Positions 1 through 11,300 of a DNA stretch of 64,000 nucleotides are shown one piece after another. This DNA comes from Dipteris shenzhenensis (lineage: Eukaryota > Polypodiophyta > Polypodiopsida > Gleicheniales). A program made the translations under genes and the position numbers. Each line of letters begins with the position of its first letter. The stretch's first letter is position 1. The stretch lies in NCBI GenBank assembly GCA_047967505.1, contig CM106540.1; one strand, 5' to 3'. The notes under the pieces are model-generated. The model did not search any database. It was not told the origin of the DNA and worked only from the letters and a program-made list of their open reading frames with translations.

Positions 1-1120
1 TCTCGACTTCATTTTCCTCTATTAATATCAAACTACAAAAGCCTGTCAGGAGAAAAGCTTCAAACCTTGTCACAAATATACAAAAACCTCTAGCTAGTAG
101 TGTTTGATGAGATCTCTTGATAGGCCAAAACACCTCCATCATAATAGAAATGCACATGCACAAAATAAAACACAACCACGCATAACCCTTTGGATGCGTG
201 GACAAAATTTTATGTGGGGACTTGTGCCAAGGAATTCCCATAAAAGACAATTGGATTTTCTCTAAGAGGTCCCTTATTCGCTATGCTTCCCTCTATTTGG
301 CAGACAATGTCATGCATTTTGTGTTGATTAAGCCTATGCAACAAAAGAACGGCTCATTGCTAGAGCAAAAATAAATAGCATATGCATTGGAGCACATAAT
401 CTTGAGGAAATTAACACAATTAACCAAATGTATTGTTGGCCACCACCTTGCAAGGTCTAGATCATTCCACATCTTTTTTACACAAACGCTTGTTAGGACA
501 AACATAATGAAGATGTCTTTGGCATGCTCAATAGATAACCATACTTAAAGTAAATAATGTTAGGCATAAAATGTGCAATAAGACAATAAAAATTTCATCA
601 AACCCAAAGTCAAGAGCTAGTTTGCATAAATAATTGAAATTTAATTCTGACATGATTGTGGAGGTGTGCTTTGGCAACCTAGACATTAGTGATGGGCCCA
701 TGAACGGTGGAGCTGATGGCATCTTCAAGCAATTCAACATTGGCAACAACCCTCCAGTCAGGTGGATTGAGTTTAGGAAAATCCAAACATGGAGGCAAAC
801 GTGCCTTAAGCACTCTTTCCTATATACAAACATAATTCCTTTGCCATGGACACTAATCTTGCAAATTGCATGAGAATTCTAAGTAGGAAGAAATCATCTC
901 AACACAGTGTATTGATCCTAATTTCCAATACAACCTATTGGTGCCAAGAATAATACATCATTCGCAAGGGCTTTTGATGGACTCTCTTGCATTCATCCCT
1001 TCCAACATCAAGGCACATGGACTTGTCTACATGGCATTGTCTTGAGTGTGTGATGTTGCAAACCTATACATATTGCGTCCATTGCAACAAAAGAAAATCA
1101 AGGTGGACGACATAGTTCAG
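1..1120 (+). pseudogene. Helitron/Helentron-type Pif1-like helicase, 3' part
   Basis: Translated pieces in shifting frames follow the order of a Pif1/Helitron superfamily 1 helicase. A Walker B-like FDEIS lies at 103-117. A segment reading PFG, CGDL, then Q and P follows at about 185-235. ERLIARAKIN lies at 347-376, then the typical stretch NLDISDGPMNGG near 680-715. HHSQGLLMDS begins at 956, and motif VI reads VYMALS, stop, V at about 1025-1048. The stop at 1043-1045 (TGA) replaces the expected arginine, consistent with CGA to TGA. The gene enters from beyond the window edge, so the Rep domain and Walker A are not visible. In the family this enzyme unwinds DNA during rolling-circle transposition. 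At least three frameshifts and several stops make it non-functional. A host Pif1 pseudogene is possible, but the endonuclease downstream favours a transposon. Confidence 0.75.
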
Positions 1121-1186
1121 CAAGAAATTAAATGGCTAAGATGCACCACACGAGCCAAGGAAACCAAGATCACTGACTTCAAACAT

Positions 1187-1623
1187 GTTTGCAACAACGC
1201 AAACTTAGGGATATCTATGTATTACAAAGACAACATAGCCCTTGAGAAATATAATTTCTTCCATAAAGAAGGCATTGAGTGCTTGCTAACAACATTCCAC
1301 TACCTCGACTTGGGTGGTCCATTACAATAATAAATGTTTATAAATCACCCAAAGCACATACAATTGCACTTACTAACGCATTGCACATGATTTTGGGTCA
1401 AATTCCACCACATTTTTCATCTTAAATCATAGGTGACTTGAACATTTGCTATAATAAACTCAGTCCCAGCCTCACTAAACTTAAACAATTCATGCAAAAT
1501 CACAACATCGAGCAACTGATCAAACACGTGACAACAATTCATGCATCTCCTTTGACCACATTTGGGCACCAAGCAAACAACACAAACAAGGAACCAAATA
1601 CATATTGGTTAGATCCTTCCTAA
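1187..1623 (+). pseudogene. Endonuclease (EEP/APE-like) domain downstream of the helicase
   Basis: The frame that carries the helicase tail continues through LGISMYYKDNIAL and GIECLLTTFHY. After a shift near 1315 it resumes as TIINVYKSPK, a stop at 1423-1425, and IIGDLNICYN at about 1426-1455. This spacing and the GDxN motif match the C-terminal half of exonuclease-endonuclease-phosphatase domains of LINEs and Helentrons (IxxVYRPP, then GDFN). The N-terminal part of the domain, with its first metal-binding residues, is not visible. A helicase followed by this endonuclease is the known layout of Helentron/Helitron2 elements. The window holds too little of the 3' end to place a terminus. The domain assignment rests on motif pattern only. 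Confidence 0.55.
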
Positions 1624-2417
1624 TGTACACTACACTTACAAAAGTTTACAACAAAATCACATAAATTACACACAAACACATTTTCAATGGGAAAGACTTT
1701 TGAATGTAACATCTTGTTTCTCTTGCTAACTGGGGTTTTTGGGGCTACCTTGCCACTTGCAAATCTTAGGACATTCTTTTCTCTAAATTTGTCAGGTTCT
1801 TAGCTTTATGAGCATGCAAAAGGGCATTTATGAGCTTGTTAGACCAAGGAAACACAACATGGGCATTTCCATTCGATTGCTGTTTTAGCTCAACAAGTGA
1901 TGAGTGGGAATGTTCTCTAAGATCATGATCACACGGCACTAAAATTCAAGAAAGTGAAGAAAGTAGTTCATGAAAAATGGGAAGCAATGCCCATCAACTT
2001 CCTTGGGTGCATTATTGCATGCTTCGCATCCAATGAGATGCCTTCTTCACACATTTTAGTGCAACATGCTTCTATTAAATGAATGTATGAAGCAGCTCTT
2101 AAGATAGCTTATCAAATGTCTATTCTTAATGCAAGCTTTCTTGTAGCTTTGTGCTACGTGAACCCCATACTTATAATTACTTTGACAAAACTTGGGTTGT
2201 GGTATGACCATTGCCTAAGAGCTTTTTCTTGCTAGCACTAGCACCATATATTTGGCATTTGCTCTGCTAGGATATGCTCATCATTGGGATGTTCCCTGTG
2301 TCAATGCCCACTTGTAAACTTGAGATTATCTGACTTCCCATTGGGTTGCAACCCACAGTGCAACGTGCAAGCAATGAAAAGTAGCATTCAACGAGCTCCA
2401 ACTAAATAAAAATTAGA
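1624..2417. other. Gene-less AT-rich stretch
   Basis: I see no convincing coding segment or repeat here. It may include the 3' flank or terminus of the Helentron-like element, but no CTRR-type end with a hairpin was recognised. Confidence 0.4.
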
Positions 2418-2800
2418 ATTCCATCGACTAGGTAGGTCTCCTCATAGGCTAGCCCCAACAAAAAATTGGAATTGACTAGGCAGGTTTCCTTTTAGGCAAG
2501 CCCCAAAATGCCTACTTGGAGAGTGAGAATTCCTATATCTAGTAGCACTACTTTTTAGCATGGTGGCCAGACGAGCATCTTGTGGGAACATCTCCAACAT
2601 TGGTATTTTCTAACAGTCTCACTTATGGAATTCCATGGACTAGGTAGGTCTCCATATAGACTGGCCTCAAAATATATAGTTGGAGAGTTGAAATTCCTAT
2701 CTCTAGTAGTGCTGGTTTATAGCATGGTAGGTAGGCAAGCATCTTGTGGGAACATCTCTGACAAATTGGTATTTTCTAGCAATCTTGCTCATGTTGTCAT
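2418..2800. repeat. Diverged direct duplication, about 212 bp offset
   Basis: The phrase ATTCCATCGACTAGGTAGGT at 2418 recurs with one change at 2630. GCATCTTGTGGGAACATCTC at 2575 recurs at 2739. The first copy is about 48 bp longer because its 5' part contains a second, diverged repeat of the GACTAGGTAGG phrase. No gene is recognised inside. Confidence 0.75.
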
Positions 2801-3189
2801 GAGTGAGAATGTGCTCTAAGAAGCAATCCCCATACCCCCACCTAGGAGGATGCGAATTTCCTGTTGTGCAAGGGCCTATTATATAGATGGAGTAGTAGCA
2901 TTCCCTCTCCCCATACCTTGTGTAAACATTGGTTCATAGCAAGATATGTGTTGGCTCTTTCCCATGGTTTTTGTAGGAAGAGCAGGGTATTCTTAGTATG
3001 CAGGGTTCCGAGGCTTTTTGTCACCTACAGATATATCGAGGTTGTTGTTTGTAGTATACGTGTAGCTTAGGACCTTGAGTCATATTCCAGTGAGAGACGT
3101 AGGCTTAAGTGTGGTAAGCAAACATAGTGCATGCATGTGTAAAAGGAACATGTATCATCATGGTGAGGTAATGAAGGCTTTCACTTTCA

Positions 3190-3360
3190 TTGGGGGTTGA
3201 GGGGTTTAGGAGGAGTTTAAGGGTTAGAAGGAGGTCCAAGGATTAGAAGGAGGTTCCAAGGTTTAGAAATTGGTTCCAGAGTTTAGAAGGAGGTTCCAGA
3301 GTTTAGAAGAGGTTCCAAGGTTAGAGGGAGGATCCAAGGTTCAAGGTAGAGTACATGGTG
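3190..3360 (+). repeat. Purine-rich minisatellite, GGTTAGAAGGAGGTTCCAAGG type
   Basis: Seven or so degenerate units of about 20-24 bp alternate the phrases TTTAGAAGGAGG and TTCCAAGG or TTCCAGAG. The flanks at 2821-3190 hold no recognisable gene. Confidence 0.7.
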
Positions 3361-3469
3361 GAGAACTCGTCTCCCTTGTAGATCATGGAGGTTAAGGGTT
3401 GAGGAACTAAGGGTTTAGGGGGAGCATAGGAGTGGGAGAGGAAGAAGGTGTAAGAGCATGGGGGAAAGA

Positions 3470-3640
3470 AGAGAGAGGAGGAGGAGGAGGAGGAGGAGGA
3501 GGAGGAGGAGGAGGAGGGACGAGGAGGAGGAGGGAGGAGGAGAAGGGAGAAGGAGGGAGGAGGAGGAGGAGAAGGGAGGAGGAGAAGGGAGGAGGAGGAG
3601 GAGGGAGGAGGAGAAGGAGAGGATGGGTTGCAAGGTTGGA
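3470..3640 (+). repeat. (GGA)n microsatellite and GA-rich tract
   Basis: A run of GGA/GAG trinucleotides is interrupted by GGGA and AAGGGA variants. It opens long but meaningless frames on both strands (poly-Arg/Glu and poly-Leu/Ser/Pro). Confidence 0.95.
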
Positions 3641-3818
3641 GGAGAGGGGAGGAGGAGTTGCAAGGTTAGGACATGCTTTTGGACATGGAGTGCAAGGGAG
3701 CATGGACACTTGAGACAATTGCTTGGAATACCAAAGTAGAACTCAATACAATGCCCCAAAGAGTGTGGACTTCATTCCATTATGGGGTATTTATACAAGT
3801 TCGAGAGCTTCTATCTCT

Positions 3819-4026
3819 GCATGTAGGAATTGTAAGACATTCTCTCTTTGCATGTAGAACTTGCATATAGAAGTTGCATGTAGGAGTTGCATGTAGAACT
3901 CGCATGTAGAACATGCATGTAGGAATCACATGTAGGACTTGCATGTAGGATTGCAAGTAGAACTTGCATGTAGGAGTTGCAAGTAGAACTCACATGTAGG
4001 AATTTCGTATGTAGAACTTGCAAGTT
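3819..4026 (+). repeat. GCATGTAG minisatellite
   Basis: About fourteen degenerate copies of a 12-15 bp unit around TTGCATGTAGAAC or TTGCATGTAGGAGT lie head to tail. Variants reading GCAAGTAG and ACATGTAG are interspersed. Confidence 0.85.
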
Positions 4027-4430
4027 GGATTTTAAAGAGGGATTATTTCTAGCCTTATGCAAGTACAAGTGGAGCTTTGCCGCTACTCTACACACACATT
4101 TTGTACTACCTAAGTCCATGTTGGCAAAGAGACAACAATATGGATGAGCTCCCTCCCCCCCCCCGTGCACCCCCCTATCTGCCTTTTGAAAAATTTAAAA
4201 TTTCAATGGTCTGGTGGCTTCTTGCATGTCACCCTCCTCACCCCTCACATCCTCTTCATCAAGATGAGTAGGATGACCCATCTATGATGGGGGGTTAGAG
4301 ACTTGCCTCTGTCACCCTAGAATGCCTTGAATTTCAAGGAATACAATTCTAGATTATAAATATTTGAACGCTTGCAAATTTACAAATTGGATCTAGGTTC
4401 ATTGCTTTCAGTTAAGAAAAATCTTTTGGT

Positions 4431-4433
<3 letters not shown>

Positions 4434-4478
<45 letters not shown>

Positions 4479-4523
4479 CTCTCAGTCTCTCTCTCTCTCT
4501 CTCTATCGCTCTCTCTCTCTCTC
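4434..4523 (+). repeat. (CT)n microsatellite
   Basis: About 20 uninterrupted CT units are followed by shorter CT blocks broken by CAGT and ATCG. Confidence 0.95.
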
Positions 4524-4559
4524 CTTTCTCTCTTTCTCAATCATGGAAACCCATTGCTA

Positions 4560-4960
4560 CATACATATGTATATATGTGTGTGGGTCCACACACATACAT
4601 TTGTGTATCACATGTGTGCACACACTCCCAAGTGTATTTATGCTAGTGTAATTGTACATGTGTATGGAGTGTGTATGCCTATATCTCTACACATGTATAT
4701 GCATATTTTTGCAATGCCACATGTCATGGTGTGTCTAGACACTTGCACATGTGTGTTGATTCTTCTCTGATTCTTTGGGCATGTTTGAGTGTGTATGTCT
4801 CTATCTACATGTGCATGCAATATGTGTGCTATGTGTGTCTTCATATATATGCATGGGCATTTGTATTTCTGTGTGTGTTTGCTCACAAACATAAACATAG
4901 ACATCCACACATATAGAGACCCACATGTACATGCACACACAAATAGACAAACACACACTC
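4560..4960. repeat. Degenerate TG/CA and TATG-rich tract
   Basis: Dense TGTGTG, CACACA, ATACATATG and GTATGTC words make a cryptic simple-sequence region with local self-complementarity. Open frames here consist of Cys/Val/His/Tyr low-complexity peptides and are not credible genes. Confidence 0.7.
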
Positions 4961-4964
4961 TCAC

Positions 4965-7070
4965 ATGCCTAGAAAATCAATGTTTCCTCATGTATACTCG
5001 AATGGAAAATTTCCCTTTGTGCAATTCAAAAGGGAGTGTTATTCCCTTGATGGAATTGTGCAAAGGCTTCCAAATAAGAAAGATAAGAAGATAAAATGGT
5101 AAGACTTCCATTTTTCTACAACATCAGCCCAACTTTTGATCTATAGCTGACTTTTGGAATTTGACATCATGTTTATTAGATTCTACCCCCCATCAGCAAG
5201 TGAAATGAAGGTTCGTGCAAGCCTTGATGGACATGGAGGCATACTTTCCAAGGAGCCTAATTTCCAAGGACTTCTTGTTCCCTTCCAAGTTTCCATGCAT
5301 TCCATTCCATATTACTTAATTTTTCCTCTCCTCTTATTCTAATGCTCTTTATTTACTATATAAGTATAGGAACATGGTTTTGAAATGCTATAATCTAACT
5401 AAAAGTTCTATTGTATGAGAGAAAGAAGGTAAAATATTGCCTAGAAACTGATAAAAGAGGTGATGTACATTAAGAAAAATTTTGAATGTTGATGTGCAAT
5501 CAATTTCCATCTCCAGTGGATTGCACTTCTCACTACATCAATGGCATTAACTAGTTTTACAACACTTGTTGTGATCCATGGCTAGAGATAAAACCCAAGG
5601 ACTACATACCTCAACTTTGATAGGTCATGCCTTCATTTGTTCCCTTGCTTTTCTCCTTACCCACATCATGCCCTTCCTCCATTTGACCTTGTCTCTCCGG
5701 TGGAGTCTTGTTGAAGCTCTGTCAAAGATCTGAGAGAAATGGTGGTGCCTCTTTTGGTCCACATAACATAGTAGCATGCAACAATCGATTTTGAGATTAA
5801 ATTTCTATTTTCTTCTACTTTGATAGGATAACTTACATGCCTTACAACTTTGCATGCACTATATTCTCCTCTTATCTAGGTAAAAATGCACAGATAGCAA
5901 TGAAATTCTCACACATTTGTGCTTTATTTGAGTGCACGAGGAAACATAGTTTGTCATCCAATTTCTTCTACCATTGTACACCACCTTAAAAATGCCGGAT
6001 GCTCTTTTGACATATCTCTCCAAACAAACAATTCTTAAGGCATCGTTACATCCTTTTTGTGCAACAACAAATTTGACTGCGTATGCTTTGCAAATTGTTA
6101 GCATGTCATTGATTACTTACATTTAGATCTTAATTAAGGCTTTCACAAGCTTTGCCGCCTTCCAAGGTAGCCATGTCAACAGTGCTTCCAACGGCTCTCC
6201 TTCTATCGTAGTACTTTCACTCAATAGCCATGTTAGTAGGGCTTTCAACAGCTCACCTTTTGTAAGCCTTCTCTGAGTAGAAATTTTCCTCGGCAAGGCG
6301 GTGACTCCGTAATTGCAAGATTCAATATCATCCACATCATGCTCTCTACATCCTTTGTTGCTTGGTTCCTTGCCTTGTGTTAATACTTGCTCCAAATTGA
6401 TTTCGAGATTGGAGACATTGTTCTTGGACAAGTTTTGCTATTCTAGAGACATGTGTTTCACATGCTCCTCCACTTCCACATTCCTTTGGCCTATCCTCTC
6501 AAGCTCCACATTCTTTTTCCTTTAGCGGTCTCATTGTAAGTTTCAAATTGGTTCAAATTTGTGGGGTCAGCAAAACACCATAGGTTTTAGCATTGTTCCC
6601 ACTGTCTTTTTCATTACCTTCAGGTTGCTTTATTGTAATGCTTTTGGCAATGACACCATCATTGAAAGAAGAGTATATGGTAAAAACTCCTTAAAAGTCA
6701 AATATAAAGTAATTAGCCTTGCTTGTCCTTTTTAGGGGAATTGCTAGCTCATACTTTAACAACTTATAGCTTTGAGAAGAATGCATGGACTCTTATTGAA
6801 CCCACCAAACACCATCTTAACATCCATATGGTTTGATTTCATATATCATGGAGGAAGGCACCATTAACAAAGGCCAAAGAAGTCCAGAGTGGATGTTGTT
6901 TGGTACATTTAGAACCATGCTTTTTGCTATCTAGCATTTCAACCAAGTGGAGCATGCATTATAGTTGCACACTTCATTGCTGAGAGCTACTCACTACACT
7001 ACTGAGATCTACTATCACCTCTATTGCTGTCCCACTATCCCTCCACTAAACTATGCAATGCATGCCTTTT
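4965..7070. other. Unassigned AT-rich stretch
   Basis: No recognised gene. A minus-strand frame at 6123-6431 contains two related copies of an ALLTWLL segment, and a minus frame at 5859-6104 contains several cysteines. Neither has family motifs I can name. Probably old transposon-derived sequence. Confidence 0.35.
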
Positions 7071-7073
7071 ATG

Positions 7074-7580
7074 TCAAAGTCCTTGACATAAAAGACCTCT
7101 GCATAGAATTGCTTTAGTTGCGGCTCTATGATGAAAATAAGAGGCTATTGAGCAAAAAACACCGTCTAAAAGCCATCTATAGGATACACATAGTTCCTTG
7201 CACAAAATGACACTTAAAATGATCTGACAACTCCAATGTAAATAGAGCGTAGCTAGCCTAGGTGGTGACATAGGTGAGATAAGGGAAGTGACTGCAAAAT
7301 GAAGACGTCGCTGAGGTTTATGGATCGAGGATGAGCATGAAGAGAGGGTGTCGAAGGACGAGAGGGGTGAGTCCCATGGATGGGAGGAGGCAACGTCCAC
7401 CATAAACATGAAAACCACTACTTCTTTGCACCACACATCCATTCCACACGCAAGTATATCATTATATTGATGTTGAGGGAGCCTCTGTAGACGACATACA
7501 GCTACAAAGGATCTCCATGGGTGATAGTTTATACCTAGTGAGTAGCATCTTTGCCAGCCATGATGATCAAATCCACACAC
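7074..7580 (-). CDS. Open frame of 168 codons, doubtful
   Basis: The frame is long for this AT-rich neighbourhood. It is rich in Cys, Ser and hydrophobic residues and shows no domain, signal or repeat that I recognise. No conserved neighbour or promoter supports it. It is listed only because of its length; chance or a decayed transposon are the likelier explanations. Confidence 0.15.
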   Translation of the reverse strand: MCGFDHHGWQRCYSLGINYHPWRSFVAVCRLQRLPQHQYNDILACGMDVWCKEVVVFMFMVDVASSHPWDSPLSSFDTLSSCSSSIHKPQRRLHFAVTSLISPMSPPRLATLYLHWSCQIILSVILCKELCVSYRWLLDGVFCSIASYFHHRAATKAILCRGLLCQGL

Positions 7581-7589
7581 AAAACTATG

Positions 7590-9820
7590 TTTGGGAGGAT
7601 TGCTTCTAGGAGCTGTTTGATTTGCTCTATATGAAGGCTAAAGCCCGAAGCCTTAGTGAAAGTTTTGGCACATCAGACTGTTGGCCATTGGCCATCAAAG
7701 CTCCAAGCTCAAGCGATCTCTCCCTCTTCCTCTGTGTGTGTGTGTGTGTGCACGCAAAAGCACTATCTTCTTACTTCCTCAAGATGCATCACCACATCTG
7801 GGAAAAACATTGGAAAAGCCATAGAAATTGGGGAAGAAGATACATAGGTACATAGGCAGTGTAATGGCATCAACAATTTCTTTCCCAGGAGGCCCAAAAC
7901 ATGAAAGATTGGATTGGGGAGGGAAGTTGCATAGGGTACATGTGGATGTTTGAAGTTTTTCCAAAATCTCCGACTCAAAGAGAAGCTCGTGCCATGGAAG
8001 CCTCCTTTGGGCATGCGTCCCAAAGCCAAGGATCCCAATTCAAAGAGCAATGCTCAATCGCAAATTGCATGGCTCTTCATACAAATGAAGGAAACAAATC
8101 TCTTTATTGTAAAGGAGGCAATGAGGAAACAAATTGTCTTATATGTAGAACTTGAGAGACAATCTGATTAGATTGACTTTTGCAATAAAGGTTAAGAAGA
8201 CATAGATAGAAAAGGACAACCTTGAACGGGCAAGAAGGGGAAGAGGGGAGGCAAGTCAAGGAGGAGGAAAGGAGCTGGAGGAGGAGGGGAACAATATGGG
8301 AAGAGGGCAATGGAGGAAGACAGGGGGAAATGGGGAGGAGGGAAGGAATGAGAGATATGAATGGGTTCATGTGCATTGTTATGCGGGGACCCTAATTCGA
8401 ACCAAACTATTTCTGTGGGGTGGAGGCGGTTGGAGAAAATCAAGGCTAGAGGAGAAGGGCCTTATGAATGCCACATGGTTAAACCTTTGAGCTACACGTT
8501 AGTCTTAAAAATAAGAGACATAAGATAAGAAGATAAGATGCAATTGAGATGTGTGGGAGCTTTCATGCCTACGGGGATGGTTCCCATGTACCATGGCAAG
8601 TTGGTCTAGATGGCCTCTGGCTTCCTTCATGGTTATGAGTAGATTGATTGAAAACCACACTTAGCATGTGCACTTTCTGGGATGAGTTTTGACATGCCTA
8701 TAGAAATGTCTTGGATCCGACCATTATAGCTACCATTAATTTTTATCGGCTCATAATCTTACACATAAAGCATGGCAAGGAAGAGGAGGAACATAATATC
8801 CTATCAGACCTACTAGACTTTGACATTAGCATGACCCCAACTTGCATGACGATGCTAAGGATGTACTACTGGCCCTGAAATCTATACTCGGGCTACCATA
8901 TACAAACTTTTTAAGACATGTAGGAGATGGGGCTTCTGGAAACCGCATTAAATGTTCTACCATTTTGGCCATTGGGTGTTTGCAAGGCAAGACAACATCG
9001 CCTAGATGTTAGCAAAACAACATTTTGCACTATACCTAAAGATCCAAGGGACTGGAGAACTTGAGGAAGGGGAGCATGTTAACCACTTTCTAAAGGCAAA
9101 CATCTTGGAGTGTAAGGTATATGCCAGACAAGGTAACCACTTTCTAAAGTCAAACAAACATGGATTTGACCAAATTTTCATCCCTCCTTCTAGAAGATGT
9201 TGACCCCCTCAAATGTTGAAAATATAACATCTTTTTCACACAAAAGGCCATAATTAGGAGAATGTTATAAGGGATAGTGAATACCTAATTAATTTTTGGA
9301 ATTTATTCCAACCATGCGTTAAGGGCCAATTTTTTGTACTAAAATTCTAAAAGTTTACAAGAAATGAGCATATTAAAGAAAATCTCAAAAGATATTTTAA
9401 AAGGAACATAAGCTTCACTTAAGTAGATCCTAACCACAGAGTGGACTTAAACTCTCATACTATATAACTTTGTGCACATGTGTGTGTACTTAAGTATGTA
9501 CATACATTTGTATGTGTGCCCATAAGGGGGTATGTGGGGGATGCATACTTTGAGTGCATGTGTTTGTTTGTATTTCCAGCAATTAGGCACTAGTTAAATG
9601 CAAAAGAACAAGTGTTAACGTAGGGCATAGATTGTAGTATGATATTTACTTTAAGAGCAATTGAAACTCCCACTTATGATATGCATCCATATGATTATAA
9701 TTTGACAATTGCCACTAGAATTAAATTAATAAAAAATTAGCATTAACCAAGAATAGAAAGAAATCATTTTCTCCTCTCCCTCCCCCCTCACGCCTCTCTC
9801 TCTCTCTCTCTCTTTGCCAC
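7590..9820. other. Unassigned stretch with short simple repeats
   Basis: It holds a short (TG)n tract near 7734-7750, a purine-rich block at 8220-8345, a direct repeat of AACCACTTTCTAAAG at about 9080 and 9137, and a (CT)n run at about 9795-9812. No gene is recognised. Confidence 0.4.
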
Positions 9821-10151
9821 TTGCACAATTTATTCCATTATCTCACTATTTTGTTCTTGCAGCCAATTCAACAAGATTAAAAAACTTCTATATTTCATGC
9901 TAATTTTATGGGAAATTTTTAATTTTAAGGTGTTTGTGTAATTCTTTGCACAAGGAAGGGCATTAGTACTTTCCTTCTTCAAAAAGGTGTTAATGAACTC
10001 TATTCCTGAAAATTACATATCATTTGCACCTAATGTGGTTTGCACAATACCATTATTGTCTCCTTTTTTTGCTTGAATTGCCAATATCGCGATTTGTTCC
10101 ATTGTCTTACCACCTCCCATCCCCATTGTGTGTTGTTCTTGCATTGAATTC

Positions 10152-10375
10152 AAGAAGACTATGGCATTCTTCTATTTTGTGCCATTTTTGTTTGAAAATT
10201 TTCTCTTTCATGGCAATTTTGTGAGTTGTCACATGGTGAATTCTTTGATGTGTTAATGCGATAAAGAAGACTATGAAATTCTTCTATTTCATGCCATTTT
10301 TGTTTGAAACTTGTCTCTTTTATTGCAATTTTGTAAGTCTTCACATGGTGAATTTTTTGATGTGTTAATGAGCTT
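10152..10375 (+). repeat. Tandem duplication, 112 bp unit
   Basis: The unit starting AAGAAGACTATGG at 10152 recurs from 10264. The phrases ATGCCATTTTTGTTTGAAA, CACATGGTGAATT and GATGTGTTAATG are retained in both copies. Weaker relatives of the same unit lie at about 9850-10020, so the whole 9.85-10.4 kb stretch may be one expanded family. Confidence 0.8.
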
Positions 10376-11069
10376 TATCGCTAAGAACTCCATATATCTA
10401 TTGCATGTGATGTTAGATTGCAAAAGATTCCGTCGTTCATTGTCATTTGCAGATCTAAATGCCAAAAGATCAATAATTATTTTGACTTTTTAGAAACAAC
10501 TCTTCTTCCTCTGGTAGTGCACATGAGTGCACGCATGGCTCATACAAGCAGAACATTTATGATCACCCTTCAAAAAGCTTAATTCTTTAGACTTTTGACT
10601 ATGTGACACACATCGTGCATGATAAGCCTATGAGTTCGTAATGATGTCAATGCTCTTGAGGCTTAATGTAGGACTCTTTTTACGAAGTTCATAAAGTGCG
10701 TAAGCTTGTAGTCAAGATATGAGAGAACGTCAACTCACTAGGTTCCTCAAATTCACACAAAGAGAACATTGGCTTATCCAAGTTGGATCAACCCCTCTTT
10801 TCACGAATATCCACCATAACTACAGAAATTGAGCAGTATACTAGATCCCCTTGGTACTATTGGGATGTATGAGAATCGTGGAAGATGGTATAAGATTTAC
10901 TGTTCAAGAATGGCTGCGAGAAGGTAATTCTCTCGTGTAAATGCGGTTTGTGCTGACCCTAAGTAAGCAGTCCTGTTACTTCGTGTCAGTTGATACATTT
11001 GCATCTTAAATGGGAAGCTTGAAACTCACAGTACGTACTACGAAGGGACTTCCCAAGCTGGGGAAAAAG

Positions 11070-11300
11070 TTTCCAATTTAGATGGAACTAGGTGAGACTT
11101 AAGGGAAAAATCTATAGGGATGGAAGGGCCTGGCTTCCTGGACATCGATGATACCCCTAAGCATACCGTTACCAATTTAGACAGTTTCCAATTTAGATGG
11201 AAGTAGGTGAGACTTTAAGGGAAAAATCTATAGGGATGGAAGGGCCTGGCTTCCTGGACATCGATGATACCCCTAGGCATCCCGTTACCGCAGTAGAAGA
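11070..11300. repeat. 115-bp tandem duplication
   Basis: The segment starting TTTCCAATTTAGATGG at 11070 is repeated at 11185 with only a few substitutions. Both copies include TCTATAGGGATGGAAGGGCC and GACATCGATGATACCCC. The right copy forms the 3' end of the minus-strand open frame 11215-12111. The near identity points to a recent event. Confidence 0.9.

Noticed and set aside
3407-3759. Open frames of 93-114 codons on both strands
   Set aside because: They translate the GGA/GAG microsatellite into poly-Arg/Glu/Gly or poly-Leu/Ser/Pro and have no independent coding evidence.
4372-5094. Several open frames over the CT and TG/CA tracts
   Set aside because: They are low-complexity translations of simple repeats on both strands.
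5859-6104. Minus-strand frame with spaced cysteines, faintly like a MULE N-terminal zinc domain
   Set aside because: The Cys/His spacing does not match the family, and no transposase motifs follow within several kb.
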